Positions 55,725 through 64,000 of a stretch of DNA of 64,000 bases are shown here, one piece after another; the first letter of the stretch is position 1, and every line of letters starts with the position of its first letter. Position numbers and translations under genes: made by a program. This DNA comes from Vibrio sp. CK2-1 (GTDB taxonomy: Bacteria > Pseudomonadota > Gammaproteobacteria > Enterobacterales > Vibrionaceae). The notes under the pieces were generated by a model. That model searched no databases and was not told the DNA's origin. It saw only the letters and a list, made by a program, of their open reading frames with translations. Location: contig NZ_JAKKCJ010000005.1 in NCBI RefSeq assembly GCF_021726515.1, positions 62,001 to 126,000 of the forward strand, written 5' to 3'.

Positions 55725-57010
55725 AGCTGTACAATATAAAAGAAAATGATGAACAGGTCTCTTTTGGCCAAGCGGTACGTCAAGGTCTAGGCCGTAATCA
55801 AGGGTTATTTTTCCCATCAGAATTACCTAAGTTTGATGATATCGAATCACTGCTAGCGGAAGATTTTATCAGCCGTAGCAGTAAGATTTTATCAGCGTTA
55901 ATTGGCGATGAGTTAACTGCTGAGCAGGTGAGTCAACTGGTGTCGGCAGCTTTTCAATTTCCAGCACCGATTAAATCAGTCAAAGATGGCGTTTACGCTC
56001 TAGAGCTTTTCCATGGTCCGACGTTGGCTTTTAAAGATTTCGGCGGCCGTTTTATGGCGCAATCTTTGGCGGCTGTCACTGCAGATAAAGGCCAGAAGAT
56101 TACCATATTAACCGCGACTTCTGGTGATACTGGTGCTGCCGTTGCCCATGCTTTTTATGGTATGGAAAACATTAATGTGGTGATCTTGTATCCAAAAGGA
56201 AAGATCAGCCCATTACAAGAAAAACTATTTTGTACCCTAGGTGGCAATATTCACACTGTGGCGATTGATGGTGATTTTGATGCATGCCAATCATTAGTAA
56301 AACAAGCTTTTGATGATCAAGCATTGCGTGAAGAGATCGGCCTTAACTCAGCCAACTCAATCAACATCAGCCGCTTAATGGCGCAAATATGCTACTACTT
56401 TGAAGCTGCAGCTCAAATGACTAAAGCTGAGCGTGATAATTTAGTTATTTCAGTACCTAGTGGTAACTTTGGTAACTTAACTGCTGGCCTACTGGCTAAA
56501 GCGTTAGGGCTACCGATCAAGCGCTTTATTGCCGCAACCAATGCTAATGATACGGTGCCTCGTTACCTTGAAACTGGTAAATGGGATCCAAAACCAACCG
56601 TCGCGACAACGTCTAACGCGATGGATGTTAGCCAACCGAATAACTGGCCGCGCATTGAAGAACTATGCCGCATTAAAGGTTGGGGTCTAGATACACTAGG
56701 CAAAGGCATGGTAACGGACACAGAAAGTGCTGAATCTGTGGTTGAGCTGAATAACCTTGGTTACTTATGTGAGCCGCATGGTGCGATTGCATACCGAGTT
56801 CTAACTCAGCAGCTTCAAGAAGGTGAAACCGGTTTATTCTTATGTACCGCGCATCCAGCTAAATTCAAAGAAGTTGTGGATGAGATCCTGGATACAGATA
56901 TCGATGTTCCTGGCCCATTAGCAAAACACGGTGCGATGGAATTGCTTTCTGAAGATCTTGCGGCAGATTTTGATTTGCTGAAAGAAGTGTTGAGAAGAGT
57001 GCAGGGTTAA
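55721..57010 (+). CDS. thrC: Threonine synthase
   Basis: PLP enzyme that converts O-phosphohomoserine to threonine; 429 residues, the short branch typical of gammaproteobacteria. The N-terminal [19 protein letters not shown] and the PLP lysine in [14 protein letters not shown] are seen, as are the phosphate-binding SGDTGAA and [10 protein letters not shown]-type ([12 protein letters not shown]) loops. The ATG overlaps the thrB stop (ATGA). An intrinsic terminator lies 40 bases past the stop codon and ends the thr operon. Confidence 0.97.
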   Translation: MKLYNIKENDEQVSFGQAVRQGLGRNQGLFFPSELPKFDDIESLLAEDFISRSSKILSALIGDELTAEQVSQLVSAAFQFPAPIKSVKDGVYALELFHGPTLAFKDFGGRFMAQSLAAVTADKGQKITILTATSGDTGAAVAHAFYGMENINVVILYPKGKISPLQEKLFCTLGGNIHTVAIDGDFDACQSLVKQAFDDQALREEIGLNSANSINISRLMAQICYYFEAAAQMTKAERDNLVISVPSGNFGNLTAGLLAKALGLPIKRFIAATNANDTVPRYLETGKWDPKPTVATTSNAMDVSQPNNWPRIEELCRIKGWGLDTLGKGMVTDTESAESVVELNNLGYLCEPHGAIAYRVLTQQLQEGETGLFLCTAHPAKFKEVVDEILDTDIDVPGPLAKHGAMELLSEDLAADFDLLKEVLRRVQG

Positions 57011-57049
57011 CCGTAGCTCGAAAGCTCGTTACTAGTCACTCGAAAAAGA

Positions 57050-57086
57050 AAAGCTCAAAAGAGATTGAATTCTTTTGAGCTTTTTT
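57050..57086. terminator. Terminator between thrC and grcA
   Basis: AAAGCTCAAAAGA and TCTTTTGAGCTTT form a perfect 13-bp stem around eight bases; T tracts on both strands make it bidirectional. It lies between convergent genes. Confidence 0.95.
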
Positions 57087-57134
57087 ATTTATATGAATTC
57101 CGAGCTACGAGAAACGTAAACCCGAAAATCGTTA

Positions 57135-57512
57135 TTACATAGACTCTGTAAACGTACGAGCGATAACGTCGCGTTGTTGCTCAGCCGTTAGAGAGTTAAA
57201 ACGTACAGCGTAGCCAGAAACACGGATAGTTAGCTGTGGGTAGTTTTCTGGGTTAGCAACAGCGTCTTCTAGCGTTTCGCGAGAAAGAACGTTTACGTTT
57301 AGGTGTTGACCACCTTCGATGCGTGGTGCAGTTTCAATTTTTACTTCACGGTATTCGATGTCGCCTAGAGAATCTGCAGCAACAACTTGATCCGCTTCAA
57401 AGCCAGCTTCAGCGGCAACACAACGTGCTTCATTTTTGTCGCTATCTAGTAACCAGATAGAGTTTAGTAAATCGTCGTTTGCTGCTTTAGTAATTTGGAT
57501 ACCTTGGATCAT
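57135..57512 (-). CDS. grcA: Autonomous glycyl radical cofactor GrcA
   Basis: Small glycyl-radical protein of 125 residues that restores pyruvate formate-lyase damaged by oxygen. It opens [18 protein letters not shown] as in E. coli GrcA (YfiD) and has the radical glycine in [18 protein letters not shown] lies seven bases before the chosen ATG; two codons upstream another ATG (57518) is in frame but lies too near the same site. Two FNR boxes and a TATAAT upstream predict strong induction without oxygen. Confidence 0.96.
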   Translation of the reverse strand: MIQGIQITKAANDDLLNSIWLLDSDKNEARCVAAEAGFEADQVVAADSLGDIEYREVKIETAPRIEGGQHLNVNVLSRETLEDAVANPENYPQLTIRVSGYAVRFNSLTAEQQRDVIARTFTESM

Positions 57513-57578
57513 GCCCATCTCCTTTGCCACCTAAGTGGAATTAAATATGATGTTGTTTTCGAACTAATTGATGACGCC

Positions 57579-57622
57579 ATTATATACTTAATAACCACAG
57601 TATTAATATTGATTTAAATCAA
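57579..57622 (-). promoter_or_regulatory. grcA promoter with a perfect FNR box
   Basis: On the minus strand a perfect TATAAT lies at 57584-57579. Upstream, TTGAT-TTAA-ATCAA (57609-57622) matches FNR exactly and is centred near -43 from the predicted start, the class II activator position. Confidence 0.85.
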
Positions 57623-57661
57623 TAAACCACCAAAATTAGATTTCATTATTGGTGTGTTTTC

Positions 57662-57675
57662 TTGCTGTAAATCAA
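57662..57675. promoter_or_regulatory. Second FNR-like box upstream of grcA
   Basis: TTGCT-GTAA-ATCAA has one mismatch in ten to the FNR consensus and lies 53 bp upstream of the first box, about five helical turns. Tandem FNR sites also control E. coli grcA. Confidence 0.65.
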
Positions 57676-57843
57676 GAAAACCAAAAGAAATAAGGGGTTA
57701 TAAGATTATTTGAAACTCTAAAAAATAATTGAAGCATAAATATGTGGTTAATTTACTACGAAAATAACCGCATCCTTGTGGTTCGTCTTGGGCTCTCCTC
57801 GCGATACAATGACAAAATAAATTGAAAAAATAATAGGGATTAA

Positions 57844-58542
57844 ATGATGTCAACATGGGCTGGTGTGATCGAAAATGAAAAACAACAAAGCTACTTTAAA
57901 CAGCTTGAAAGCTTTGTTGCGAGTGAGCGATCTCAAGGTAAAAACATATACCCGGAAGATAGTTTGGTTTTTTCAGCATTTGACCATACCCCATTTGATC
58001 AAGTGAAAGTGGTGATACTAGGGCAAGATCCTTATCACGGGCCTAATCAAGCGCATGGTTTGGCTTTCTCGGTACAACCTGGGATTAAAACGCCGCCTTC
58101 TTTAGTCAATATGTATAAAGAACTGGCGCAAGATATCGAAGGTTTTACCATTCCGAGTCACGGCAACTTAGTGTCTTGGGCTGAGCAAGGTGTGCTGTTG
58201 TTAAATACCGTATTGACGGTGGAACAAGGTAAGGCGCATTCGCATGCTAAGTCTGGTTGGGAAAAGTTTACCGACCAAGTGATTGCAGAATTAAATCAAA
58301 CGCATAGCGGATTGGTTTTTCTATTGTGGGGAGCGCATGCGCAGAAAAAAGGCGCGTCCATCGACACATCTAAGCACTATATTTTGACCGCTCCTCATCC
58401 ATCACCTCTTTCTGCTCATCGTGGTTTCTTTGGTTGTCAGCATTTTTCTCAAGCTAATACTCTTTTATTACAGCAAGGTAAGTCGCCAATAAACTGGGCC
58501 TCGGTGAGTTTGCAACAAAATGAACAATTTGAATTGATTTGA
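57844..58542 (+). CDS. ung: Uracil-DNA glycosylase
   Basis: Base-excision repair enzyme that removes uracil from DNA; 232 residues, family 1. The catalytic water-activating motif is [17 protein letters not shown], the strand motif is [10 protein letters not shown] and the DNA-intercalating motif is [11 protein letters not shown]. Two ATG codons are adjacent (57844, 57847); AGGG precedes the first by six bases. It stands alone, divergent from grcA. Confidence 0.97.
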   Translation: MMSTWAGVIENEKQQSYFKQLESFVASERSQGKNIYPEDSLVFSAFDHTPFDQVKVVILGQDPYHGPNQAHGLAFSVQPGIKTPPSLVNMYKELAQDIEGFTIPSHGNLVSWAEQGVLLLNTVLTVEQGKAHSHAKSGWEKFTDQVIAELNQTHSGLVFLLWGAHAQKKGASIDTSKHYILTAPHPSPLSAHRGFFGCQHFSQANTLLLQQGKSPINWASVSLQQNEQFELI

Positions 58543-58670
58543 GCTTATTCTGGGTTTGGCTCACAGAAAACGAGCATGAGCTATACTGATTGAACAATAT
58601 TTGACCATGGACAATAGCGAAGGAAAAGTATCGCCTATAGTGGTGGTAGTTGACTGAGTAGGAGGGAGCC

Positions 58671-59210
58671 ATGCTAGGAAATATTATAAGTCGTGAGCAC
58701 AGCTATATGGTGCGATTGCTGGTTATTCTGGACCAGAAACTTAATTTGTTAAAACAAGAGAAACCAATTAATTATCTGATTATTAATGATATTGTTTCTT
58801 ATCTCCAGCGGCATTCGGAAATGACACATCATCCGAAGGAAGATCTTATCTATCATTACTTCTTAGATCATTATGGCGATAATCATAATATTGCCAATTT
58901 GCTAGAAGAGCATAAAAACTTATCGGAAACGACTAAAGAGTTTGCTGATTTGCTGGAAATGGTGTTGCACGATGCCGTGGTTCCTAATGATGTATTTCGC
59001 GAGCATTTAGAGCATTTTATCCATCAACAAAAAAAGCATTTGGATTTTGAAGAACGTGAAATTTTACCTACCTTAAAGAACCACTTTACCGAGCTGGATT
59101 GGGTGGCGGTTGAAAAATTGTGGGGTAGTGAAGATAGCGATCCACTATTTGGACAAAGTATTGATAAAGAATACCAACGCCTGTCTGAATACATGAAGTC
59201 GGATGGCTAG
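58671..59210 (+). CDS. Hemerythrin domain-containing protein
   Basis: A 179-residue helical protein with the hemerythrin-like pattern of metal ligands: His in SREHSYMV near the N-terminus, HHPKEDLIYHY, LLEEHKNL, and the paired histidines and glutamates of HLEHFIHQQKKHLDFEEREI. These can hold a di-iron centre that binds oxygen or nitric oxide, or that protects against damage; which applies is unknown. No signal peptide. GGAGGGAG sits just before the ATG. It lies 128 bases after ung with a terminator after it, so it is probably a separate unit. Confidence 0.88.
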   Translation: MLGNIISREHSYMVRLLVILDQKLNLLKQEKPINYLIINDIVSYLQRHSEMTHHPKEDLIYHYFLDHYGDNHNIANLLEEHKNLSETTKEFADLLEMVLHDAVVPNDVFREHLEHFIHQQKKHLDFEEREILPTLKNHFTELDWVAVEKLWGSEDSDPLFGQSIDKEYQRLSEYMKSDG

Positions 59211-59220
59211 TGGATAAAAG

Positions 59221-59251
59221 AAAGCAGACACATTCAGCGTGTCTGCTTTTT
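59221..59251 (+). terminator. Intrinsic terminator after the hemerythrin gene
   Basis: AAAGCAGACAC and GTGTCTGCTTT form a perfect 11-bp stem around seven bases, followed by TT. Confidence 0.85.
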
Positions 59252-59264
59252 ATGTTTAGTGGTT

Positions 59265-59336
59265 CTAGCAACTAGTGATCCTAGTAACTATTTATTCTAG
59301 TAGCTACTTATTCTAGTGGCTATTTATTCTAATAGC
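59265..59336. repeat. 16-bp tandem repeat, about 4.5 copies
   Basis: Units of the form CTAGTAGCTATTTATT begin at 59265, 59281, 59297, 59313 and (partial) 59329. The last three full copies differ from each other at one to three bases; the first is more diverged. Non-coding, between convergent genes. Confidence 0.9.
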
Positions 59337-59338
59337 AT

Positions 59339-59368
59339 GGAGATTTAAGTTTTAAGGGTTAAATCTCC
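59339..59368. repeat. Inverted repeat downstream of the DUF3545 gene
   Basis: GGAGATTTAA and TTAAATCTCC are perfect 10-bp arms around ten bases. On the minus strand no T tract follows, so termination is uncertain. Confidence 0.7.
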
Positions 59369-59405
59369 AAGGTTTAAATGCCTAAAGTTTAAATACGATG
59401 GGTTT

Positions 59406-59591
59406 TTAAATATCAAGGTCTTCTAAGTTGTACTCGCCAAAGTAATCCAGTTCTTTCAATTCCTTCTGTAGTTGGCGTCTATCTTGAATCGCTTCAATCT
59501 CGCGCCACTTTCTCTTGGTTGGCTTGGTCTTGTGAGCGCGATAAGGGTTTGGTTCCATTGCCATGATGTCTTCTAATTGGAAGCTTTCCAT
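59406..59591 (-). CDS. DUF3545 family protein
   Basis: A 61-residue charged protein, recognised as the DUF3545 family known from Vibrio and relatives: NPYRAHKTKPTKRKWREIEA, then IQDRRQLQKELKELDYF and an acidic end. The middle is strongly basic and predicted helical, which could fit nucleic-acid or ribosome contact, but no function is established. GAGGG precedes the ATG by eight bases. It is a single gene, convergent with the hemerythrin gene. Confidence 0.85.
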   Translation of the reverse strand: MESFQLEDIMAMEPNPYRAHKTKPTKRKWREIEAIQDRRQLQKELKELDYFGEYNLEDLDI

Positions 59592-60226
59592 CTGTAATCC
59601 CTCTTTGTTGATACTGAATCCTATTCAGGACTTTATTGATACCACACTTTTTAAGAGGTTAACCTTGATGTATTTCTCATTTGTTTCTAAAAGATGAAAC
59701 TTTTGTGTCATTCTGCTGCTTGATTCATGATTTCTTTTTGAGCAAAAAATCGCCTTTTAGTAAATAATTTCTGTAGGAAAATGCGGAGGATTGGCTGACG
59801 ACATGTTGCGATTGGGTTAATAATGTTAATGATATGTTTACCTGACTTGCGAGTTAGATATCTAAATTGAATTATCAAATAATAATCGAGCGGGGGTTTG
59901 AGTCGAGACCTTGCTAACTCTTGGCTTCACACTATTTACCTACTTTTAACAAATGTGCAAAATTGGATTTTTATTTCTCAAATTATATAGTCAAAAGTTT
60001 GTCTTTAATGTGAAAAAACAGCTTAAATATACCAAAAACTTACTATCTACTAGTGTAATAATGCATAACTATGAATAAAATTTGATATTGATTTTTGGCG
60101 CGTAGCCCTGCATTATCCTGCCGGTCATTATCAGTTTGGTCCTTACTTTAGGTGCTAAAATTGCATTTTGATGTGCCTTTTTCTTTAAACATAATAAAAG
60201 TAATGAATATATAAAGAGATAAGGTA
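59592..60226. other. Long AT-rich gap upstream of the symporter gene
   Basis: About 630 bases with no convincing reading frame. The symporter promoter should lie near its right end. Glycine-riboswitch signatures, which are known in front of a symporter gene in Vibrio, were looked for and not found. Confidence 0.5.
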
Positions 60227-60301
60227 AACGCTCAAATGACTTGAGTGTTGAGGGAGCTCACTCTCATGGTGAGGGTAAATTAATCATTAATTTAGGTGAG
60301 G
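60227..60301 (+). promoter_or_regulatory. Structured 5' leader of the symporter gene
   Basis: AACGCTCAA/TTGAGTGTT form a 9-bp stem (60227-60249). GAGTG (60243-60247) can pair with CACTC (60259-60263), but CTCAC (60257-60261) can instead pair with GTGAG (60269-60273). A 19-base palindrome, TAAATTAAT-C-ATTAATTTA (60276-60294), adjoins the ribosome-binding site. A 5-codon frame (MVRVN) lies at 60266-60283. Regulation is inferred. Confidence 0.5.
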
Positions 60302-60306
60302 TTTGC

Positions 60307-61734
60307 GTGACGGATCTAATAGCTTTATTAAACGATCTCCTTTGGGGATCTATTCTGGTCTACTTATTGGTTGGCGTTGGTGTGTATTTCACAGTACGTC
60401 TTGGCCTTATTCAATTTCGCCACTTTACGCACATGTTTTCAGTGCTAAAAAACAGCCGTAAAGCAGACGCCTCTGGCATTTCATCTTTTCAAGCATTTTG
60501 TACAAGTCTAGCTGCGCGTGTTGGTACAGGTAACATGGCAGGTGTTGCGGTTGCTTTAACCGTGGGTGGCCCAGGCGCAATTTTCTGGATGTGGATCATT
60601 GCTATGGTTGGTATGGCAACGGCATTTGCAGAAAGTACTTTAGCCCAGTTATACAAAACCAAAGGTTCTGACGGCACTTATATTGGTGGTCCGGCTTACT
60701 ACATGGAGAAAGGTCTAGGCATGCGCTGGATGGGCATCCTATTCTCAATCTTCCTTATCATTGCTTTTGGCTTGGTATTTAACGCGGTTCAATCAAACTC
60801 GATTGCGGATGCGATGCACACAGCTTTTGCTTGGAATAAAGCAATGGTAGGTGGTGTACTAGTTGTGCTTTCAGGTTTCGTTATCTTCGGTGGTATCCGT
60901 AAGATCGCTCGTACTGCTGAAATTCTTGTTCCAATCATGGCTATCTTCTACCTAGTGTTAGCTGTGATTGTTATCTTGATGAACCTAGATAAAGTACCTG
61001 GTGCTCTAGCGCTTATCTTCAAGAGTGCTTTCGGTTTACAAGAAGCGGCAGCTGGTGGTGTAGGTTACGCCATTATGAATGCGATTAAGACAGGTGTTGC
61101 TCGTGGTTTGTTCTCGAACGAAGCCGGTATGGGTTCAGCGCCAAATGCGGCTGCAGCAGCAACTCCGTATCCACCACACCCAGCATCACAAGGTTATGTT
61201 CAAATGCTAGGTGTGTTTGTTGATACGATTGTTATCTGTACTGCAACGGTGTCGATCATTTTACTCTCTGGTGAATATGTACCACACGGTGAAGTGACGG
61301 GTATCATCTTGACGCAAAACGCATTGAGCTCTCAAGTAGGTGAGTGGGGTAAAACCTTCGTTGCTATCGCGATCTTCTTCTTTGCATTTACCTCAATCAT
61401 TGCTAACTACTCTTACGCAGAAAGCAATATTGTGTTTATCTTTAAGAAATCTCGTCACGCTAAAAACATCTTCCGTGTCATTGTACTCGGTATGGTGATG
61501 TTTGGTTCATTAGCGACACTACCAACGGTATGGTCTCTTGCTGATGCTTCAATGGGCTTGATGGCGATTGTTAACTTAGTGGCTATCTTATTGTTGTCTG
61601 GTATCGTTATTAAACTAGCGAAAGACTACAACAAGCAATTAGATGAAGGTAAGTTACCGACATTTGATGCGAAAGATTTCCCAGAGCTGCATTCTCAAAT
61701 TGAAGAAGGCGTATGGGGTAAAGAGTCGAAGTAA
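60307..61734 (+). CDS. Sodium:alanine/glycine symporter family protein
   Basis: Inner-membrane amino-acid carrier of 475 residues, AgcS family, with about eleven hydrophobic segments. It opens with VTDLIALLNDLLWGSILVYL and has the family motifs AARVGTGNMAGVAVALTVGGPGA (split across a helix pair), GTYIGGPAYYMEKGLG and GLFSNEAGMGSAPNAAAAA. Alanine or glycine is the usual substrate, moved with Na+. The start is GTG, preceded by AGGTGAGG; the frame is open further upstream, but those codons lie in the structured leader and do not resemble the family. A terminator follows. Confidence 0.9.
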   Translation: MTDLIALLNDLLWGSILVYLLVGVGVYFTVRLGLIQFRHFTHMFSVLKNSRKADASGISSFQAFCTSLAARVGTGNMAGVAVALTVGGPGAIFWMWIIAMVGMATAFAESTLAQLYKTKGSDGTYIGGPAYYMEKGLGMRWMGILFSIFLIIAFGLVFNAVQSNSIADAMHTAFAWNKAMVGGVLVVLSGFVIFGGIRKIARTAEILVPIMAIFYLVLAVIVILMNLDKVPGALALIFKSAFGLQEAAAGGVGYAIMNAIKTGVARGLFSNEAGMGSAPNAAAAATPYPPHPASQGYVQMLGVFVDTIVICTATVSIILLSGEYVPHGEVTGIILTQNALSSQVGEWGKTFVAIAIFFFAFTSIIANYSYAESNIVFIFKKSRHAKNIFRVIVLGMVMFGSLATLPTVWSLADASMGLMAIVNLVAILLLSGIVIKLAKDYNKQLDEGKLPTFDAKDFPELHSQIEEGVWGKESK

Positions 61735-61759
61735 TAACTTTGACCTATACCACTAATAG

Positions 61760-61791
61760 TAAAAGCCATGCAGCGATGCGTGGCTTTTTTG
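61760..61791 (+). terminator. Intrinsic terminator after the symporter gene
   Basis: AAAAGCCATGCA and TGCGTGGCTTTT pair (one G-T pair) around GCGA and are followed by TT. Confidence 0.85.
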
Positions 61792-61798
61792 TTATAAT
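61790..61798 (+). promoter_or_regulatory. Extended -10 promoter of yaaA
   Basis: TGTTATAAT is a perfect extended -10 (TG-N-TATAAT) directly after the symporter terminator and 34 bases before the yaaA start. A -35 would fall inside the terminator stem. Confidence 0.65.
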
Positions 61799-61831
61799 GG
61801 TCAACATTATTTCAGAACACATGGATTGAAT

Positions 61832-62605
61832 ATGCTGATATTGGTTTCTCCTGCAAAAACACTCGATTACGAATCTTCTCTGCCTACCCAAAAGCACACT
61901 CAACCTGATTTAACCGATCACTCTGCGGAGTTAATTGAAGTCTGCCGTCAGCTTACGCCTGCGGATGTAGCTAGCTTAATGAAAGTCAGTGATAAGATCG
62001 CTGGTCTGAATGTGGCTCGCTTTGCTCAGTGGAGCCCTGAATTTAGTTTTGAGAATGCGCGTCAGGCGTTGTTTGCTTTTAAAGGCGATGTGTATACCGG
62101 ACTAGATGCAAATAGTCTGTCTGAAGCGGATATCGACTATGCTCAGTCTCATTTAAGAATGCTGTCTGGTCTGTACGGTTTATTGAAGCCGCTTGATTTA
62201 ATGCAGCCATATCGCTTAGAAATGGGCACAAGGCTCGCGAATCCACGTGGCAGTAACCTGTATCAGTTCTGGGGCGATATCATTACTGATAAAGTTAATG
62301 ATGCGTTACAAGCACAAGGTGATGAGTGGTTAATTAACCTAGCGTCGAATGAGTACTTTAAAGCCGTCAAGCCTAAAGGTGTGAAAGGCAAAATCATTAC
62401 TCCAGTATTTAAAGACTGCAAAAATGGTACCTACAAGGTGATCAGCTTTTACGCAAAAAAAGCCCGCGGCATGATGGCGCGTTACATCATTGAAAATAAA
62501 GTAGAAGATTTGGATGCACTGAAAGCATTCGATACGGCCGGCTATTACTTTGTGGCGGCAGAGTCTACGGAAACTGAATTGGTGTTTAAGCGAGAAGAGC
62601 AGTAA
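61832..62605 (+). CDS. yaaA: Peroxide stress protein YaaA (DUF328/UPF0246)
   Basis: Cytoplasmic protein of 257 residues that in E. coli limits free iron and oxidative DNA damage during hydrogen peroxide stress. It opens [19 protein letters not shown] and has the family segments [30 protein letters not shown] and [11 protein letters not shown]. The ATG at 61832 matches the E. coli start; an upstream TTG is not needed. It has its own extended -10 promoter and a terminator shared with srmB. Confidence 0.95.
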   Translation: MLILVSPAKTLDYESSLPTQKHTQPDLTDHSAELIEVCRQLTPADVASLMKVSDKIAGLNVARFAQWSPEFSFENARQALFAFKGDVYTGLDANSLSEADIDYAQSHLRMLSGLYGLLKPLDLMQPYRLEMGTRLANPRGSNLYQFWGDIITDKVNDALQAQGDEWLINLASNEYFKAVKPKGVKGKIITPVFKDCKNGTYKVISFYAKKARGMMARYIIENKVEDLDALKAFDTAGYYFVAAESTETELVFKREEQ

Positions 62606-62624
62606 TCTGCATTTCTTGTTGCTT

Positions 62625-62660
62625 GAAAGCGTAAACTGAAAGCGTAAACTGAAAACGTAA
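62625..62660. repeat. 13-bp tandem repeat after yaaA
   Basis: GAAAGCGTAAACT occurs twice in tandem (62625, 62638) followed by a partial third copy, GAAAACGTAA. It lies between the yaaA stop codon and the terminator. Confidence 0.85.
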
Positions 62661-62687
62661 AAAAGGAGCGAATAGTCGCTCCTTTTT
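62659..62687. terminator. Bidirectional terminator between yaaA and srmB
   Basis: AAAAGGAGCGA and TCGCTCCTTTT form a perfect 11-bp stem around ATAG, with T-rich flanks on both strands. The genes converge here. Confidence 0.9.
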
Positions 62688-62746
62688 AATTTTACGAAAA
62701 TGGTTTTACTAGAATAGTTTAGCGAGAAAAGTTTAGTAAGAATGTC

Positions 62747-63970
62747 TTACTTTTTCTTCTTTTTCACGGCTGTTTTCTTCTTCGCAGCTGGCGCTTTCTT
62801 TTTCTTCTTCTTGAAGGTCGCTTTTTTGCTTTGTGGGCGAAGATCTTTAATGTAGCGTTCTTTGATTTCATCTTGAGTGTAGCGCATCACGCGATCAATC
62901 ATCGGCTGGTCATGGGCTTCAATCAAAGAAATCGCATTGCCTTTTTTACCGGCACGAGCAGTACGACCAATACGGTGTAGGTACACATCCGCGGTTCTTG
63001 GCATATCGTAGTTAATAACATGGCTCACATCCGGTAAATCGATACCACGCGCCGCCACATCGGTAGCAATTAATACATTGACTTCACCATCACGGAAACG
63101 TTGAATCGCGTTGTTACGACGATCTTGAGGCATTTCGCCTTGGATCCATGAACAAACGATTTGCGCGCTTTCTAGCTGCCCACGAAGCTCTGCAAGACGC
63201 TCACGAGTCTTTACAAAGATAATACTGCGCTCAGCTTGTTCAGTAAGAATATTTTTTAGTAGTGCTAATTTATGCTCAGCGTGATCGGCGCGGTGATACC
63301 ACTGGGTGATTTTTTTGCGTTCACGTCGTGAAGGATCCGCTTCCACTTTTACTGGGTTCTTTAGTAGATCTTCAGTAAAACCTTCAACGCCACGACCTTC
63401 TAAAGTCGCAGAGAAAAGTAGGGTTTGTTTACGCCAGCGACATTCTGCCGATAGACGGTCAACCACCGGACCAAAGCCCATATCTAGCATGCGATCCGCT
63501 TCATCCAAGATTAGCCATTCAATCGCACGACAATCAAAACGTTCAGCTTCGATGTATTCCATTAACCGGCCTGGCGTTGCAACTACGATATCTTGAGTGG
63601 TGCCTAAAATATCCGCGTGCTCTTGGTACATCACGCCACCGGTAATGGTGAAGATGTTTAAATTAGTATTTTTCGCCAGTGCGCGAGTTTGGTCAGCCAC
63701 TTGCATCGCCAATTCACGAGTTGGCGTTAAGATTAATACGCGAGCCGGACCAGCTTTCTTGCGCGGGAAATCTTGTAAAAACTGTAGAGCAGGAAGTGCA
63801 AATGCAGCAGTTTTTCCTGTACCAGTAGGAGCTGACGCTAAGACATCCTTGCCATCAAGCGCTTGTGGAATGGCATCCGCCTGAATTTGAGTCGGGCGCT
63901 CAAAGCCCATTTCTTCAATGGCTTCAATAAGGTTTTGGTCTAAATCGAGTTCAGCAAAAGTTCTGATCAC
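62747..63970 (-). CDS. srmB: ATP-dependent RNA helicase SrmB
   Basis: DEAD-box helicase that helps early assembly of the 50S ribosomal subunit; 407 residues. Motifs in order: the Q motif (GFERPTQIQADAIP), I (ASAPTGTGKT), Ia (PTRELAMQV), II (DEAD in LILDEADRMLDMGF), III (FSATLEG), IV, V (ATDVAARGID) and VI (HRIGRTARAG). FDCRAIEWLILDEADR and RERKKITQWYHRAD are specific to SrmB. The C-terminal tail is short and very lysine-rich. The start is GTG, with GGAG seven bases upstream; no in-frame ATG precedes it within the window. Confidence 0.95.
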   Translation of the reverse strand: MIRTFAELDLDQNLIEAIEEMGFERPTQIQADAIPQALDGKDVLASAPTGTGKTAAFALPALQFLQDFPRKKAGPARVLILTPTRELAMQVADQTRALAKNTNLNIFTITGGVMYQEHADILGTTQDIVVATPGRLMEYIEAERFDCRAIEWLILDEADRMLDMGFGPVVDRLSAECRWRKQTLLFSATLEGRGVEGFTEDLLKNPVKVEADPSRRERKKITQWYHRADHAEHKLALLKNILTEQAERSIIFVKTRERLAELRGQLESAQIVCSWIQGEMPQDRRNNAIQRFRDGEVNVLIATDVAARGIDLPDVSHVINYDMPRTADVYLHRIGRTARAGKKGNAISLIEAHDQPMIDRVMRYTQDEIKERYIKDLRPQSKKATFKKKKKKAPAAKKKTAVKKKKK

Positions 63971-64000
63971 GTCATTTCTCCAACAAGCCGAGTGGCTTTA

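Larger units (their letters stand above)
57513..57843. other. Divergent gap between grcA and ung
   Basis: It holds the grcA promoter and two FNR boxes (listed separately). On the ung side, TTCGTC (57782) and TACAAT (57805-57810) at 17-bp spacing form a weak candidate promoter. No gene is seen. Confidence 0.5.

Noticed and set aside
59592-60306. Glycine riboswitch upstream of the alanine/glycine symporter gene
   Set aside because: The conserved glycine-aptamer core was not found by eye; the leader has other helices. The known Vibrio glycine riboswitch belongs to a different symporter gene.

Overview
The window is about 64 kb of ordinary chromosomal DNA from a member of the Vibrionaceae, most likely a Vibrio. 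The case rests on gene content and order: acnB-yacL, glnK-amtB, an fbpABC iron operon, a ten-gene chitin-oligosaccharide operon next to the hybrid kinase ChiS, and a second block with gltBD, convergent arcB/arcA and thrABC. No rRNA, tRNA, insertion sequence, prophage or CRISPR array was seen. From memory of the Vibrio cholerae O1 map, 1-37 kb matches the region around VC0604-VC0631 and 37-64 kb the region around VC2379-VC2356, so the tyrS/yadS junction may be a rearrangement point between species.

Layout. 1-9 kb (+): the end of acnB, yacL, glnK-amtB behind a sigma-54/NtrC-type promoter, then fbpABC plus a HopJ-family gene behind a Fur box. 9-10.3 kb (-): an emrD-type efflux gene. 10.5-25.2 kb (-): the chitin operon, transcribed from the binding protein (25249) through two permeases, two ATPases, a GH9 exo-glucosaminidase-like enzyme, glucosamine kinase, GH20 hexosaminidase, chitobiose phosphorylase and a sugar-phosphate mutase. 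26.1-29.5 kb (-): chiS. 29.8-37 kb: rsmC, an AI-2E-family permease, a previously unlisted 37-residue membrane microprotein, hemL, erpA, an M23 endopeptidase (ShyC-like) and tyrS.

37-46 kb (-): yadS-btuF-mtnN as in E. coli, a DUF1499 lipoprotein, and gltBD. 46.7-52 kb: a PAS protein with a degenerate GGDEF domain, translationally coupled to arcB and convergent with arcA. 52-57 kb (+): thrLABC with a complete leader-peptide attenuator. 57-64 kb: grcA behind two FNR boxes, ung, a hemerythrin protein, a DUF3545 protein, a Na+/alanine-type symporter with a structured leader and a GTG start, yaaA, and srmB, whose gene is complete and starts at a GTG just inside the right edge.

How the parts work together. 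The chb operon imports chitin oligosaccharides and splits them in the cytoplasm; ChiS beside it is the known activator. The operon's upstream region carries a perfect SlmA palindrome, near-perfect CRP sites and two 30-bp-phased copies of a CGTTAAAA pair. The Arc system, an FNR box upstream of arcA and FNR boxes upstream of grcA give the right half a respiratory-control theme. ArcB keeps the redox cysteine at 180 but has tyrosine where E. coli ArcB has Cys241. Most operon ends carry strong, often bidirectional, intrinsic terminators, and several intergenic gaps hold short tandem repeats or long palindromes of unknown role.
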